In this document: positions 54,100 to 64,000 of the stretch, one piece after another | Numbering within the stretch: the stretch's first letter is position 1 | Layout: every line of letters begins with the position of its first letter | Assembly: GCA_030512335.1 (NCBI GenBank) | Contig: JAULSU010000006.1 | Span: 4,278,001-4,342,000 of the forward strand | Direction: 5' to 3' | Origin: Immersiella caudata | Lineage: Eukaryota; Ascomycota; Sordariomycetes; Sordariales; Lasiosphaeriaceae | DNA length: 64,000 nt | Made by a program: the position numbers and the translations under genes | The notes under the pieces: generated by a model | The model's input: only the letters and a program-made list of their open reading frames with translations | Database searches by the model: none | What the model was told of the DNA's origin: nothing

Positions 54100-55299
54100 A
54101 TGACGACTCCGAAGGGTCCACCTCCACCGGGTGAATGGAATGGCTGGCCGTTCGACTTTAGCGGGTACCCGCACGACGACTACGGGCCGCCCTTGAATTA
54201 CGGCGTCTGGATGCTGACGGGGCTGGCGGCCGTCTTTCTGGGTCTTCGTGTGTACTGCAAGCGTCTGAGACGGCGGGGGCTGTGGTGGGACGATTATGTG
54301 CTGGCAGCCAGTTGGGTGGGTTCCCCTTGCAGATTTGAAAGATCTCGCATTATTAACAATAAAACCGCAGATCTGCCTCGCCGCCCAAACCTCCCTCATC
54401 TCCCTCATCATCACAATCGGATACGGCAAACACATCTGGGACTTCCACCCCAAGGACATCCCCATGTTCCTGCTCGTGTCGAACACGGGCGGCTTCTTCT
54501 CCATCCTCGCCGCCATGTGGAGCAAAACCTCCTTCGCCCTCACCGTCCTCAGGATATCGGATGGATGGGTCAAGAAGGCCGTGTGGTTTATGATCGTCTC
54601 TATCAACGTTTTCATGGGCTTCGCCGCGTTGGCGACCTACATTCAGTGCACGCCCACGAGGAAGCTTTGGAGTCCATTTATGGCGGAGGGGAGTTGTTGG
54701 CCCAAGCAGGTTGTTATCGATTACAATGTGTTTACAGCAGGTAAGGGGGGAAATTTCGACACCGCTTGTGGAAAAGGGGTTGACAAAGATTGGCAGCCTA
54801 TTCGGGCGCGATGGATATCTTTCTTGCCCTACTTCCATGGAAGATCATCCTGACCCTCTCTCTCAACAAGAAGGAGAAGACGGGTGTTTTATTCGCCATG
54901 AGCATGGGCGTGTTGTGAGTATACCTCATCCCTGGCAGCCGCACACCATGGGCCATGTCCGACTGACCATCGCTCATCAACAGCGCCGGAGTAATCTCGT
55001 TTGCAAAGATCACGCAACTGCAGGCCATCAACAAATTCGATCTTAGTAAGCACCTCCCTCTTGTGGATCGCCTCATGAGGCATCGGACTAACAACGGGCT
55101 AGTTGACGGTGTCTGGCTCACTGTTCTGGGAACCGCAGAGAGCAGCATCACAATCATGGCTGCCTCGGTTCCCGTCCTGAGGGCCCTGGTCCGTCCAGCA
55201 CATCCGCCGATGCGAGGGTCTTTTTGCAACAGCGCGTCCATGACGAGCCGGACAGTGACTCCAGGCGGAGGAGAGGTGGAAAAGGGGGTTCCGGCCTAA
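54100..55299 (+). CDS. PTH11-like / fungal rhodopsin-domain integral membrane protein
   Basis: Five exons: 54100-54315, 54371-54740, 54797-54914, 54984-55045 and 55103-55299, giving 320 residues. Seven membrane helices predicted, in the pattern of the fungal rhodopsin family (PTH11-related receptors without CFEM). Landmarks: WWDDYVLAASW after TM2, GYGKHIWDF, MWSKTSFALTVLRI, CTPTRKLW, SGAMDIFLALLPWKIILTLSL, FAMSMGVF and TVLGTAESSITIMAASVPVLRAL at TM7. The C-terminal tail is short and Thr/Gly-rich. Such proteins may sense surface or chemical cues, but most are uncharacterised. Exon junctions keep the frame through phases 0, 1, 2 and 1; all introns have GT..AG ends. Confidence 0.85.
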
Positions 55300-56430
55300 G
55301 TTGGTGTTTTGAGAACGATACGATCGTACATCTTTGTAAAACAGAATGACCTGCCGAGTGCATGGTGTTTGTTTCGACCACAAGAGTATCGCAGTCATGA
55401 ATAATAAAAAAAGATACCCCAACGTGAAATGCCGCCCGAATATGAGTAGCCCTGCCCCGTGGCTCAGCACTCCGTGGTTCCTTGTATCCGTACCTTGGGT
55501 ACCTTGGGACAAAATCCTTTTCCCCAGATTCATCGAGACAAATCCCGGTCGATTGGCCTGAAGGATTCAAGTCAACAACTCGGTGAGTGGGCATCGACAC
55601 GGCTTAATCCCACGGACCCCTTGAATCCAGCGCGAGTGATGTCAGCAAAGTAAACAGATGGACACTTGGGGTCGCATTGATCATGAACTGGCCAGGGTTT
55701 TTTGGCCGAGTCAGACGGCAAGTCGGTGCTGGTACCGAGTAGCGTCTTGGCAGACGCGGTATGGATCGACGGAAGAGAATCCCCATGAGGTAGGTTGTAA
55801 AAGGTATGGCAGGCTTCCCCCCCGCCCGTCGTATGACCGCTGCTGCGGGCCGAAGCTCGTAAACTAGGGTCAATGCTTCCCCACGGTCCCCCGTATTACT
55901 GTTCCTCTGCGAGATTTTTCCTTGGTCGCTTTGAGTGGGAAGAACCCCGCCAGGATCACTCAAACCCGCAAAAAAATAAAAAATAAACGGATTACGTTCC
56001 GCCGTCGGTTAAACATCCCCCCTGTCCATAACACGTCAGCCTAAGGCTGCACTGGGTGCGACCCTCGCATCCCTTTCAGCCTTTACAATCTTACCCGTCC
56101 ACCTGGGTCGTGGGAGAGTAGATTCATTAAGGGGCAATGTCACATCCCCGATTTACCGCTAGCGAGGCATTGTAGGACGGCGATGCGCGTGGCCTGGGTC
56201 GGCGGGACGTATAGCACCAACATAATGTAAAATGATTTGGATCGCGGTGACGGAATCCTTGGCGGCTGTGGGAAGCTCCGGTTGCTACCCCTGGATCGAT
56301 ATTAATACCCCTGGCCCAGCACCTGTCAAGCTCAAGGACCCCCCCCCCCGGGTTTTGCTTGTCCTCGACGCACCGACAAACCACAGCAGCTGCATACACC
56401 CAGGTCAACCCGGTTCGATACAAAGTCAAG
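55300..56430. other. Intergenic 1.1 kb, no gene seen
   Basis: Promoter space of the lactonase gene. A run of about 10 C lies near 56339-56348. An upstream frame antisense to the lactonase (411 codons on the minus strand) is a shadow. Confidence 0.5.
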
Positions 56431-57916
56431 ATGAACAAGAGACTGCTCGCCTTCCTCTTCGGGTGCTCTGCCTCGGCCGAGATCATCTACGCCACGTCGT
56501 ACAATGACCACGCCGTGACCGCGCTGAACCTCAATGGCTCGTCCCTCACCGTGCTGGAGCGCAAGTATGACTGCGGCTCCGAGCCGACCTGGTTGACCCT
56601 GGACCGTGCCAAGGGCGTCCTCTACTGCCTCAATGAGGGCTGGGGCGGCTCTGCCTCCATCACCTCGTACAAGACGTCTGCTGGCGGCTTGTTGAGCACC
56701 CTCGACACCCTTGCCGTGACCAAGAGCCCCGTCTCGTCGACGCTCTTTGATGCCGGCAGCAAGCTCGCCATTGCCTACTAGTACGTACATCAGACTCTCT
56801 GAAAAATGATTATCACAACTAACACCAACAGCGACACCTCGGCCTTTGCCACCTTTGACGTGTCGAACCCGAGCGACCTCAAGCTCCTGAAGGAGGAGAA
56901 GTACACCCTCTCCGCCCCCGGCACCGTCCCGGAGCGTCAGGACGCCCCTCACCTCCATGACGCCGTGCTCGACCCCACGGGCAAGTTCCTCGTCGTCCCC
57001 GATCTCGGCGCCGACCTCCTCCGCGTCTACAAGGTCGACGCCGGCATCGCAGGCTACTCCTCGGTCGGCGCCGTCAAGGCCGTTGCCGGATCCGGCCCCC
57101 GTCACGTTGCTTTCGCCAAGGCCGGCGACAAGACTTTCCTCTACTCCACCAACGAGCTGTCCAACACCATCACCGGGTACAGCGTCGCCTACAAGGCCGA
57201 TGCCATTCCCGAGTTCACCCAGCTCTTCACCTTTAGCACCCACGGTCCCGGCGGAAGCGTCCCCGCGGGCACCAAGTCGGCCGAGATTGAGGTTTCCGTA
57301 AGTCACATCATCATCATACCTAACACTTGGTATCTGACTAACACCCCGCCCCCCTCCCCCCCTCCCCCAGCCCGACCAAAAATTCGTCATCGTCTCCTCC
57401 CGTGGCGAATCCCTCCTCAAAATCCCCAACTTCGATACCACCAACTCGACCCAAATCCCATCTGACCCCCTCGTCTCCTTCTCCATCAACGCCGACACCG
57501 GCGCCCTCACCCACGTGCAGACCGCTCCCGCCGGCGGCCGCAACCCGCGCGGCTTCTCCCTCAACAAGGACGGCTCGCTCGTTGTGTCCGCTCTTCAGGA
57601 CGATAACCGCGTCGTGGTCATTGCGCGTGATGTCAAGACGGGGCTGCTGGGCAAGATTGTGGCGCATGCGACGGTTGGTGTGGGGGCTAACAATGGGCCC
57701 AACTATGCGCTTTTTGATGAGTAAGTGAGATTGCAAAAAGTGAAGGAGATGTGTGAAGTTGTGGTGGGAGAATGTACCTACTTAAAATCTTGTACTTTTC
57801 TGTGTTGGACGAATGAAATGTGATGAGTTGCTTACACGTCTTTTTTTTGAAATAGGGGTCCGGGCAAGCCCGTTGGCAAGGGAAAGGGCAAGGGTAAGAA
57901 GCAGTGTGATGCTTGA
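56431..57916 (+). CDS. Lactonase, seven-bladed beta-propeller (6-phosphogluconolactonase-like), secreted
   Basis: Four exons: 56431-56780, 56832-57297, 57371-57720 and 57856-57916, giving 408 residues. A signal peptide spans about 1-16, so the protein is probably extracellular, unlike the cytosolic 6-phosphogluconolactonase of the pentose phosphate pathway. Repeated propeller blades are visible: YATSYNDHAVTALNL, LDPTGKFLVVPDLGADLLRVY, GPRHVAFAKAGDKTFLYSTNEL, NPRGFSLNKDGSLVVSALQDD. HLHDAVLDP is the usual conserved motif. The last exon adds a Lys/Gly-rich tail (GKGKGKGKKQC). Such enzymes hydrolyse cyclic lactones or muconolactones; the substrate is unknown. The start at 56431 follows an in-frame upstream extension that lacks signal-peptide character. 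Confidence 0.86.
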
Positions 57917-58389
57917 TGACATTATCTGACGAGGGTTGGTTGTGTCGGTTGGGGTCACCCTTATTCTAGCCAGAGCGTAATATTGTGGGCATATACCGTA
58001 AAGAAAAGCTTCCATTCTCGGGATGAAATCGTCTTGGTAGCCGTCGGTGGCGATCCGTCCCAGCTTTGAGGCGCGATAAAGACAAAATGAAGATGGATCC
58101 CCAGAGACGTCAAAGACCCAGGCAACATCGTCAGAGAGAATAAGGTAGCATTCATTGAGAGGAACTGTGTGGCTTCTCGGGGTCTCAAATGGCCCAGATA
58201 TGCATCTGCTCCACACTTCGGAAAGGTCTGACTGGTGTAATGGCCGAGATACTATCCAAGCCTGTCTTATATCTCGTTTCTCGTGTCTGAATGTATCTAC
58301 CATCTACTTGTCTCATCTCTGAATTAATCAAAAGCTTCTAATCCTGTCTCCTAAAGATCCCTCGCAACTATATGCCCGTGAAACAGACA
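57917..58389. other. Intergenic, 3' flanks of convergent genes; no gene seen
   Basis: Between the lactonase stop and the DUF2985 stop. An antisense frame here is featureless. Confidence 0.5.
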
Positions 58390-60476
58390 TTAAACTCCCT
58401 TTCCTTGCGTCGTATCCCTTCTGCTAATCTCTTCAGACCTCCTCTTGTCTGAGCTCTTTCGTATCTTCTCTATAAGCGGGGCGCCGACGCTGAGCAGACC
58501 TTTGTCATCGCCATCCTCTCCCTTCTGGGCTTCCATTTCTTCTTTTTGTTTATCTCGCTTGATCTTCTCCATCATCTCGGCAGTCAGGTCCTGTTTTAAA
58601 AGCCGCTCCAATACGTCCTTCTTCCGGGTCCGACGGTCACCAAGCGAAATCAAAAGACCGGCGAGGGCGTTGGTGGTTAGCGAGAAGCAGAGGATGGACG
58701 TTGTTGCGGCTGCAGATCTTTCCTCGTAGCTCTTTCCGTAGGTGCAAATGCCGAGGGCGAGCTGCAGGCATGAGTGCAGATCGAGCAGCAGAACGATGGC
58801 GACCAGCAAGCGTAGGGGGAACGCGTGGTGAGTCTGCGTCTCGTGGGGCTTGTAGAAAGTGTGCGATTTCGCGAGCGCTGCTTGGTGGCGAAGAAGCGTT
58901 TCCTGCTCCTTGTCGGAAAGGACCGGATAAAACTCGTCCTTCTCGACTTGCCTTTGCGGCCCGGCTTCCAAGTCGGATGATTGTCCGTTCGTGTCTGCCG
59001 TGGGCAGGTCGTTGTGGTCCTTCAGCTTCGGAAGGAGGAGTTTCTTGCGGAGTTTCCACGTCTTTCTGTGGTAGTGAGCGACGTAGGCCATGTGCCAGGT
59101 ATCAACAGCTCGCCAAGGTGCGAGACCGAGGCCCACCAAGTTGAATAGCGCAACGAGCACATAATCGATGACGTCGATAGCATACAGCTGCCTATCCCCA
59201 ACGTAAATCCACCCGATGAGGAAAAGGACCCAAGCTAAGCCCTGCAAGAGATGTTAGTGGTGCCGATAGCCTCGACGTCGGCTAGCAGCCTGAGCGGAGA
59301 CACTTACGAAAAGCGTGATAAGTGTGGCGTACAATGTGACAAAAAAGCCGAGAGGTTTGCGCGCGTACTTCCCAAACGCCTTGAGCCGCTGCTTCAACTT
59401 GGAACGCCGTGAGTGGAGCATGTGTCGGACGTAGTCGTTGAGCAACTTGATATCCTCCTCGCGCCAGCCTTCAAGAGTCGCATTATCGGGAAGGATAGCG
59501 TACTGTGGGGCGGAGAGGACCGACGACAGGCTGGGGCTTCTGGCAACGCCTGGCTGCGGCTCGCCAGTGGTCTTGCCCTTGTCTAGATCATCCACGGATG
59601 GAGGAAACGCACCAGGCATCGAAGGGAGGTGGGAGAGATCATACGTTGGCCGGCGGTTCACCCATCTGCCGAGAGATGGGACGAACAGTGAGTTTTGGAC
59701 ATTGGTGATGGATGATAAGGTTGCAACTTCCGGATCTGAGGGCAGGGCACATTGAGGTGTCAGTGGAGCGAGATCATCAGGGGCATGGAGTAGGTAAACC
59801 TACCGACGACATCGAGAAAGTCCACGATCCTAGAGTCGTAGCAGTCCTCTCCAACCGGGATGCCGTTCTCGGCCGGTGGCCCTGTCATGGTTTGGCGTCG
59901 TCGACCACCAAGAAAACGGTGGAACCCTCTCCTCCGAAGTTCGTCATGACTCTCGACGGGCACTGGATCGGCTCTCGGGGAAAGGGTAGAGTCCGTTTCG
60001 ATGACCGGCGGTAATGGATGTGCCGTGTTTGCGATAGCGCCATCGGGAAAGGTTGGGCGTTGGGGTTCGGAGCTCGAGCGTCGTCGGCCGGCGGCGGCGT
60101 CGCGGTCTGTGTTGGCGGTGCGGGGTGGTTGTGCGACAGTAGGTTGTTGGGGATTTGCGGCTGATGCAAAGTCGAGTCGGGACGGAAGTGGACCCCTCAA
60201 TCGGCGGAGTCGGATCGCTGACTGCTGGCGGTCCAGTGACCGGTGCTGCACATCGCGGCGGCAGTCGTCCTGGGCTGTTCGGGCGTGGCGCAGCGGGGAG
60301 CCGACGAGGGATGGTGATTGCGCTGGCGCTGACTCCCTCACCGTTGGCGGTTCCTCGATAATGGGCGTTGCAGGCGTGACGGTGGTCGATGTGGAGGCAG
60401 CTTCGCCGGTGTATGCCGCGGGTCGTGCTTGCCCAAAGTACGACGACTCCGAATCTCCATCCTTGGTGGGACCCAT
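58390..60476 (-). CDS. DUF2985 integral membrane protein
   Basis: Three exons: 60476-59804, 59735-59308 and 59241-58390, giving 650 residues. The frame is open upstream to 60662, but the start at 60476 precedes the acidic N-terminal tail typical of this family. Residues 1-220 are disordered, rich in Pro/Ser/Arg. The conserved part begins DFLDVVDPEVATLSS, NSLFVPSLGRWVNRRPTY, then KYARKPLGFFVTLYA (membrane segment), WVLFLIGWIYVG, IDVIDYVLVALFNLVGLGLAPWR and a C-terminal hydrophobic pair (LRLLVAIVLLLDLHSCLQLALG; ILCFSLTTNALAGLLISLG). The tail is highly charged, probably a coiled coil. DUF2985 proteins are fungal membrane proteins of unknown function. Confidence 0.85.
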
Positions 60477-61997
60477 CTCCCCTGTTTTTGCCAGCGTCGC
60501 TTCGATCAGTCTCCGGCTCGCCCACAGGCTCTCGCTCTCCACTCTCGTTCCTTCAGTTTCCCCGCGCGTAAATCGTGTTCTTTTGTATCGAATCTGTTGT
60601 TCCCGGCAGCGTATATCACCAGAATGATGAAGAGCAGAGGAAATCTGCGACAAGCTCTCCATGGCTCCCGTAGGCCCAGTGCCCTGCTTGGCTCGCTGAC
60701 GTCATGGCTTGCCCCGCGTCGCGTCCAAGTTGCCCAGCCAATCTTGCGACGGTGGCTGACTCCGCACCCAACAAGTTTTGCGCGGACCTCCCGGAGATCT
60801 AGCACCGCTGCCAAAACCGCCATGCTGTTGGAAGCCAAAGCCCTCGCAGCGGGGGTGAGTTACCAGTGAGGCGGTCCTTCCCATCTCAGGTACGTGGATT
60901 TGAGTACTCGCTTTGCAGGACGAGAACCTTGAGGACTTGCGCCGCCAGCTGCCTCTCTGCGTATAGATTGGGAGCCCGATTCGCTTGCTGAGTCAAATCG
61001 CGTCTTCTGATTGGTGACGCGGAAGCTGACAGGCCCCTCCAATGCATTTTACCGCTGCCACAGCAAGATTTGATCTTGACGATGCGAAGGCACGTTCCTG
61101 GTTCCCGACCCACAGTTCCTGATCTGCCTCCATCCTCGTGTAACCAACGCGCGCCGTTGAGTCCAAGCTAAGCGATGCAGCAAACCCGAAGGGAAGAAGC
61201 TTGTTGCCAGGCGCTTTCTCTCGTGCTTCCAATGGAGGGTCGGGCGGTTCCGCGCCGTGGAGCTTGGCACCCCCGCCCCGTTGCACGCGACGCCAGCCGA
61301 AGCTTCAGTTAGCACCCAGTTTGCAACTTCATATGTGACCATAGCCGTGCGAGCTTCGGGCTTCTACCTACCGTCCGATGACCGACGGAGGATTGGGCAG
61401 CCATGCCCCAGCCAAAATGCGATGCGACACGGGAAGCCGACGACCCAGTACCCTCCTCTTCAAAGACCGAGCCAGTGCTAACGCTTTCGTAGGCCACTAA
61501 AGATGGTGTGCTATGCTGTAGCAGGCAGCAGAATTTTGCCCGTGGATTTGGGCGCAGAGGAGGGCTGGGCAATGCCACCGCCAACTGCGGCACGGACACG
61601 CGCGGATCTTGTGCCAGCAACTTGTCACCAATCCGTGTCACTGTGGCGCCCAATGGCGTCTGCAAAGATCTTCGGGCCGCCATCAGAGCCTCGCCTTGCG
61701 CATAACCAAGTGCAGCGGGGAGGGTTGGGGATGTCCTCTGTGACGAATCAGCGCTCACTCTCGTTTCCAAAACAAGCCTCGAAGAGTCCCAAACTGGTTG
61801 GGTTGTGCGACCACACACCACCTTGCCAGGGAGGGGGTTGTTGCTGCGCTTATACTCCGGTTTCTCCGTCGAACCCAGCTTGCTACCCGGCCTTGACTTG
61901 GTTTTGGTCTATTTCTTTTTTTTTACTGTTTCCCTTCCTACCTGTTCATGGTCCTACCAAGTGTCACCACCAGTGCCAGACGTTGACGACCTCCGAG
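60477..61997. other. Intergenic 1.5 kb, divergent promoter space; no gene seen
   Basis: Between the DUF2985 gene (minus) and the membrane-protein gene at 61998 (plus). Although a plus-strand frame is open from 61503 into the next gene, its sequence before 61998 lacks coding character. Nothing else recognised. Confidence 0.5.
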
Positions 61998-63502
61998 ATG
62001 AGCGCCATATCATCCACCACCGTTCCGACGGCCACGGGGCAGCCTTTGTCGTGGGCGGCACCAGCGATCACCGAGTTCAACTTCAGTCGCAACTGCACCG
62101 CCGCGGGAATGTGGGCGGCAGCCGAAGAGGTTCAGTTTCTCCCCACGCTCTGGTACATCCGAAACTCGCTCCCCGAGGACCTCATCCCGGTGCCGACAGA
62201 CTACCAGATCCTCGAATGGTTCACAAGCGATGTTGTCTACGGCAATGAGACAGTCTACACCATCATGCGAAATAGCGCCGTCGAGAACTGCAGGTACGAA
62301 ACTTGCGAAGCGCTGGACTGGGAGGGCATCGCCGACCTGGCTGGCATCGGCATGGTCATCACCTATTTCCTCGAGGCCATCATCACCACCATTCTGTTTG
62401 CCCTCATGTCACTCGACCACCACATCACCGGCAAGTCCCACGTCGGCAACTTTATCGTCCGTCTCGGCCTCCCCAAGCTCCACATCCCCTACCGGCTGTC
62501 CGCCGCCATGCATGGTAGCCTCGACCAGTTCCTCAACAGCGCCATCGTCTTTGCGCTCTCAATGCTCGCTGCCTCCGCCTTTGAAAACTCGTACAGCAAC
62601 TTGACGGGCGGCGAGTACACCACCGTGTACGCCACGCTGCTCTCGGTGCTACTCCCCCTTTTCACCGTCTTCCCCGTCGCCATCCTCCAGGCCGCCTCCC
62701 GCGGGACCCTGCGCCGGTCGAACTTGAGAGTGGCCATCTGGCTTCTAATGATCGTCCTCAGTGTCGTGGTGTGCGTCGTCGCCTTCAACGCTTCTCGACT
62801 TCTGACCCATACGGAGGGCGGGGGTTTCTACAAGATGCTCTCCCCGCAACAGAACTTTGAGCGGTGGTGTGCGCCATCAGAAAAGGAGTTTTCGGTTCGC
62901 CCCGCGCTATATATCGGTGCTGGCACGTTCGCCTTTACCTCTGTCTTTTGGTTCGTCGTGGTCCGGAGTCGCCGTGTCCTGTGGATACCCGCTTTTGGGC
63001 CTCACAGGGGGCTGAACAAGGTCAGAGAAGTTTGGTGGCTGGTCGTCGCTGGGCTAAACTTCATCGGCATGTGGGCGTATCTTGCGCTGTTCACCGAGTA
63101 CCGCCGGCTCATTGTTCAGCGTGCGGGATACTCGCAGCAGGACACGCGTTGGAGCGTCGGGCAGGTGCTGACTCTTTTCACGTGGGCACCCGTTGTGGTG
63201 GACTTTTTATACATCTTGATACGTAAGTTCCTTGTTCCAGCCAACAAGAAACTGAGCTGACAAGCTGTGCAGTTGGACCGAAGGAGGGGCTGGAAGGGCG
63301 TATTTCAAACCAGTGGGACATTGTTCCCAGCGAGAAGAAAGAGTCGGATACAGCGAGCAGCACAAACAAGGGGGGTATGGACAAGGTGCCACTGGTGCAC
63401 GACTTCGACATGTCGTTCCCAAGCCCCGACTTTCGTTACTCGTATCCGTCACCAAAGGAGGACGCCTATCTCATGAATCAGAGGTCCCGGGGGACGTACT
63501 GA
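61998..63502 (+). CDS. Multi-pass membrane protein, function unknown
   Basis: Two exons, 61998-63222 and 63273-63502 (50-bp intron, GTAAGT/GCAG), give 484 residues. The start at 61998 precedes an N-terminal extracellular-type region with N-glycosylation sites (NFSRNCT) and Cys residues (RNC, ENC, ETC). About seven membrane segments follow, for example GIGMVITYFLEAIITTILFAL, FALSMLAASAF, LLSVLLPLFTVFPVAILQAA, WLLMIVLSVVVCVVAF, ALYIGAGTFAFTSVFWFVVV, VVAGLNFIGMWAYLALF and LFTWAPVVVDFLYILI. The cytoplasmic tail after the last helix is polar with many Ser/Asp/Pro. The architecture is receptor- or channel-like; I do not recognise a named family. The frame is open upstream to 61503, but that part looks non-coding. 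Confidence 0.75.
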
Positions 63503-64000
63503 GCAAGCCACGCGGTGGTTTCTATTAAGAGTCAGCATGGGGATAGAAGTTTGACGTCAAAGGCGGATTTAATATAGCAGCAGCAGCAGCAGCAGCCGCA
63601 CCAGCTACTTAAAACACCACAGGTCATGGTATAAATACGGAGAGTTGGACAAATCAACACCTCACCGTTGTCATCAATCGCATTCTGCCTGTCGATCCTC
63701 CTCATTCCGAGCGGGCCCTCTCCTTCCCCCACCTCCACCTTCCGAGGGACTCGGAGCATAGCACTCGAGTCATGTTTCAGAAATCGGTCCCCCATATGCT
63801 GCGCCGACGAATGGAAAGGCATCGTGTCAGTCGGGTGTCATGCAGCTGGGCCTCGCTAAGCTCTATTGTCTACGAAACGCTCAAAATATATTATGCTTAT
63901 TCCAAGCCTGGGCATCCGGAAGTAGTCTCCGACTTTAGCCATGCTAGCGACCCATCAAATCTTTTGACCCAACCAACGGACACGCCAGATCCCGACCAGC
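63503..64000. other. Intergenic, contains (AGC)7 repeat
   Basis: 3' flank of the membrane-protein gene. AGC repeated seven times at 63576-63596. No gene seen before the window end. Confidence 0.5.

Noticed and set aside
56332..57567. 411-codon minus-strand frame
   Set aside because: Antisense shadow of the lactonase gene; Gly/Val/Glu-rich as expected for the reverse of GC-rich codons.
61503..61997. 165-codon N-terminal extension of the membrane protein at 61998
   Set aside because: No conserved character, ends in an ordinary leader; the ATG at 61998 gives a sensible extracellular N-terminus.

Overview
The window is nuclear DNA of a filamentous ascomycete, most likely a Sordariomycete. The genes are mostly interrupted by short introns (about 50-90 bp, GT..AG, with CTAAC/CTGAC-like branch sites). 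They encode typically fungal families: HET, fungal SLATT, DUF1996, DUF2985, DUF3632, PTH11-like/fungal rhodopsin, GH7, Dal5-type MFS, a tyrosinase relic and RNase T1-like. I see no rRNA, tRNA, CRISPR array or intact transposon. Exon structures were built by eye from splice signals and reading-frame continuity; no alignment or transcript data were available.

Layout. 0.4-8.8 kb: a metabolic group with a microsomal P450 (-), a 3beta-HSD/epimerase-type SDR (+), an NmrA/isoflavone-reductase-like protein (-) and a Dal5-like MFS transporter (+). 8.8-10.3 kb: gene-poor, with a possible decayed gene. 10.3-22.8 kb: zinc-finger protein A, two small genes (one secreted), a 904-residue chymotrypsin-fold protease-like protein carrying an F-box, and zinc-finger protein B. 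23.5-28.7 kb: a GNAT acetyltransferase, a DAACS dicarboxylate/amino-acid symporter and a 70-residue membrane protein. 31-34 kb: a secreted GH7 endoglucanase and a secreted RNase T1-like protein. 34.9-38.7 kb: a DUF3632 protein and a membrane-anchored HET protein. 40.3-47.4 kb: two DUF1996 secreted proteins flanking a broken tyrosinase gene, then a Cys-rich secreted protein. 48.2-51.7 kb: a SLATT protein and zinc-finger protein C. 53-64 kb: a feruloyl-esterase remnant, a PTH11-like receptor, a lactonase beta-propeller, a DUF2985 membrane protein and a multi-pass membrane protein.

How they may work together. Two themes stand out. One is secretion and plant-polymer use (GH7, feruloyl esterase remnant, two DUF1996 proteins, lactonase, RNase, small secreted proteins). 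The other is a scattered set of genes of the kind linked to fungal self/non-self or conflict responses: HET, SLATT, a protease-like protein with Cys at the nucleophile position fused to an F-box, and three large C2H2-like proteins. The most interesting observation is an N-terminal module of about 100 residues that appears shared between the protease/F-box protein and zinc-finger protein B, about 2.6 kb apart. Whether these genes form one system is inference.

Other notable structure: two candidate GC-AG introns, one at an intron position conserved between zinc-finger paralogues; a P450 whose haem-ligand Cys codon is split by an intron; a 111-bp CT repeat just before a start codon; at least seven long poly-G/C runs outside exons; and pseudogenes whose lesions include TGG-to-TAG changes expected from RIP-type mutation.
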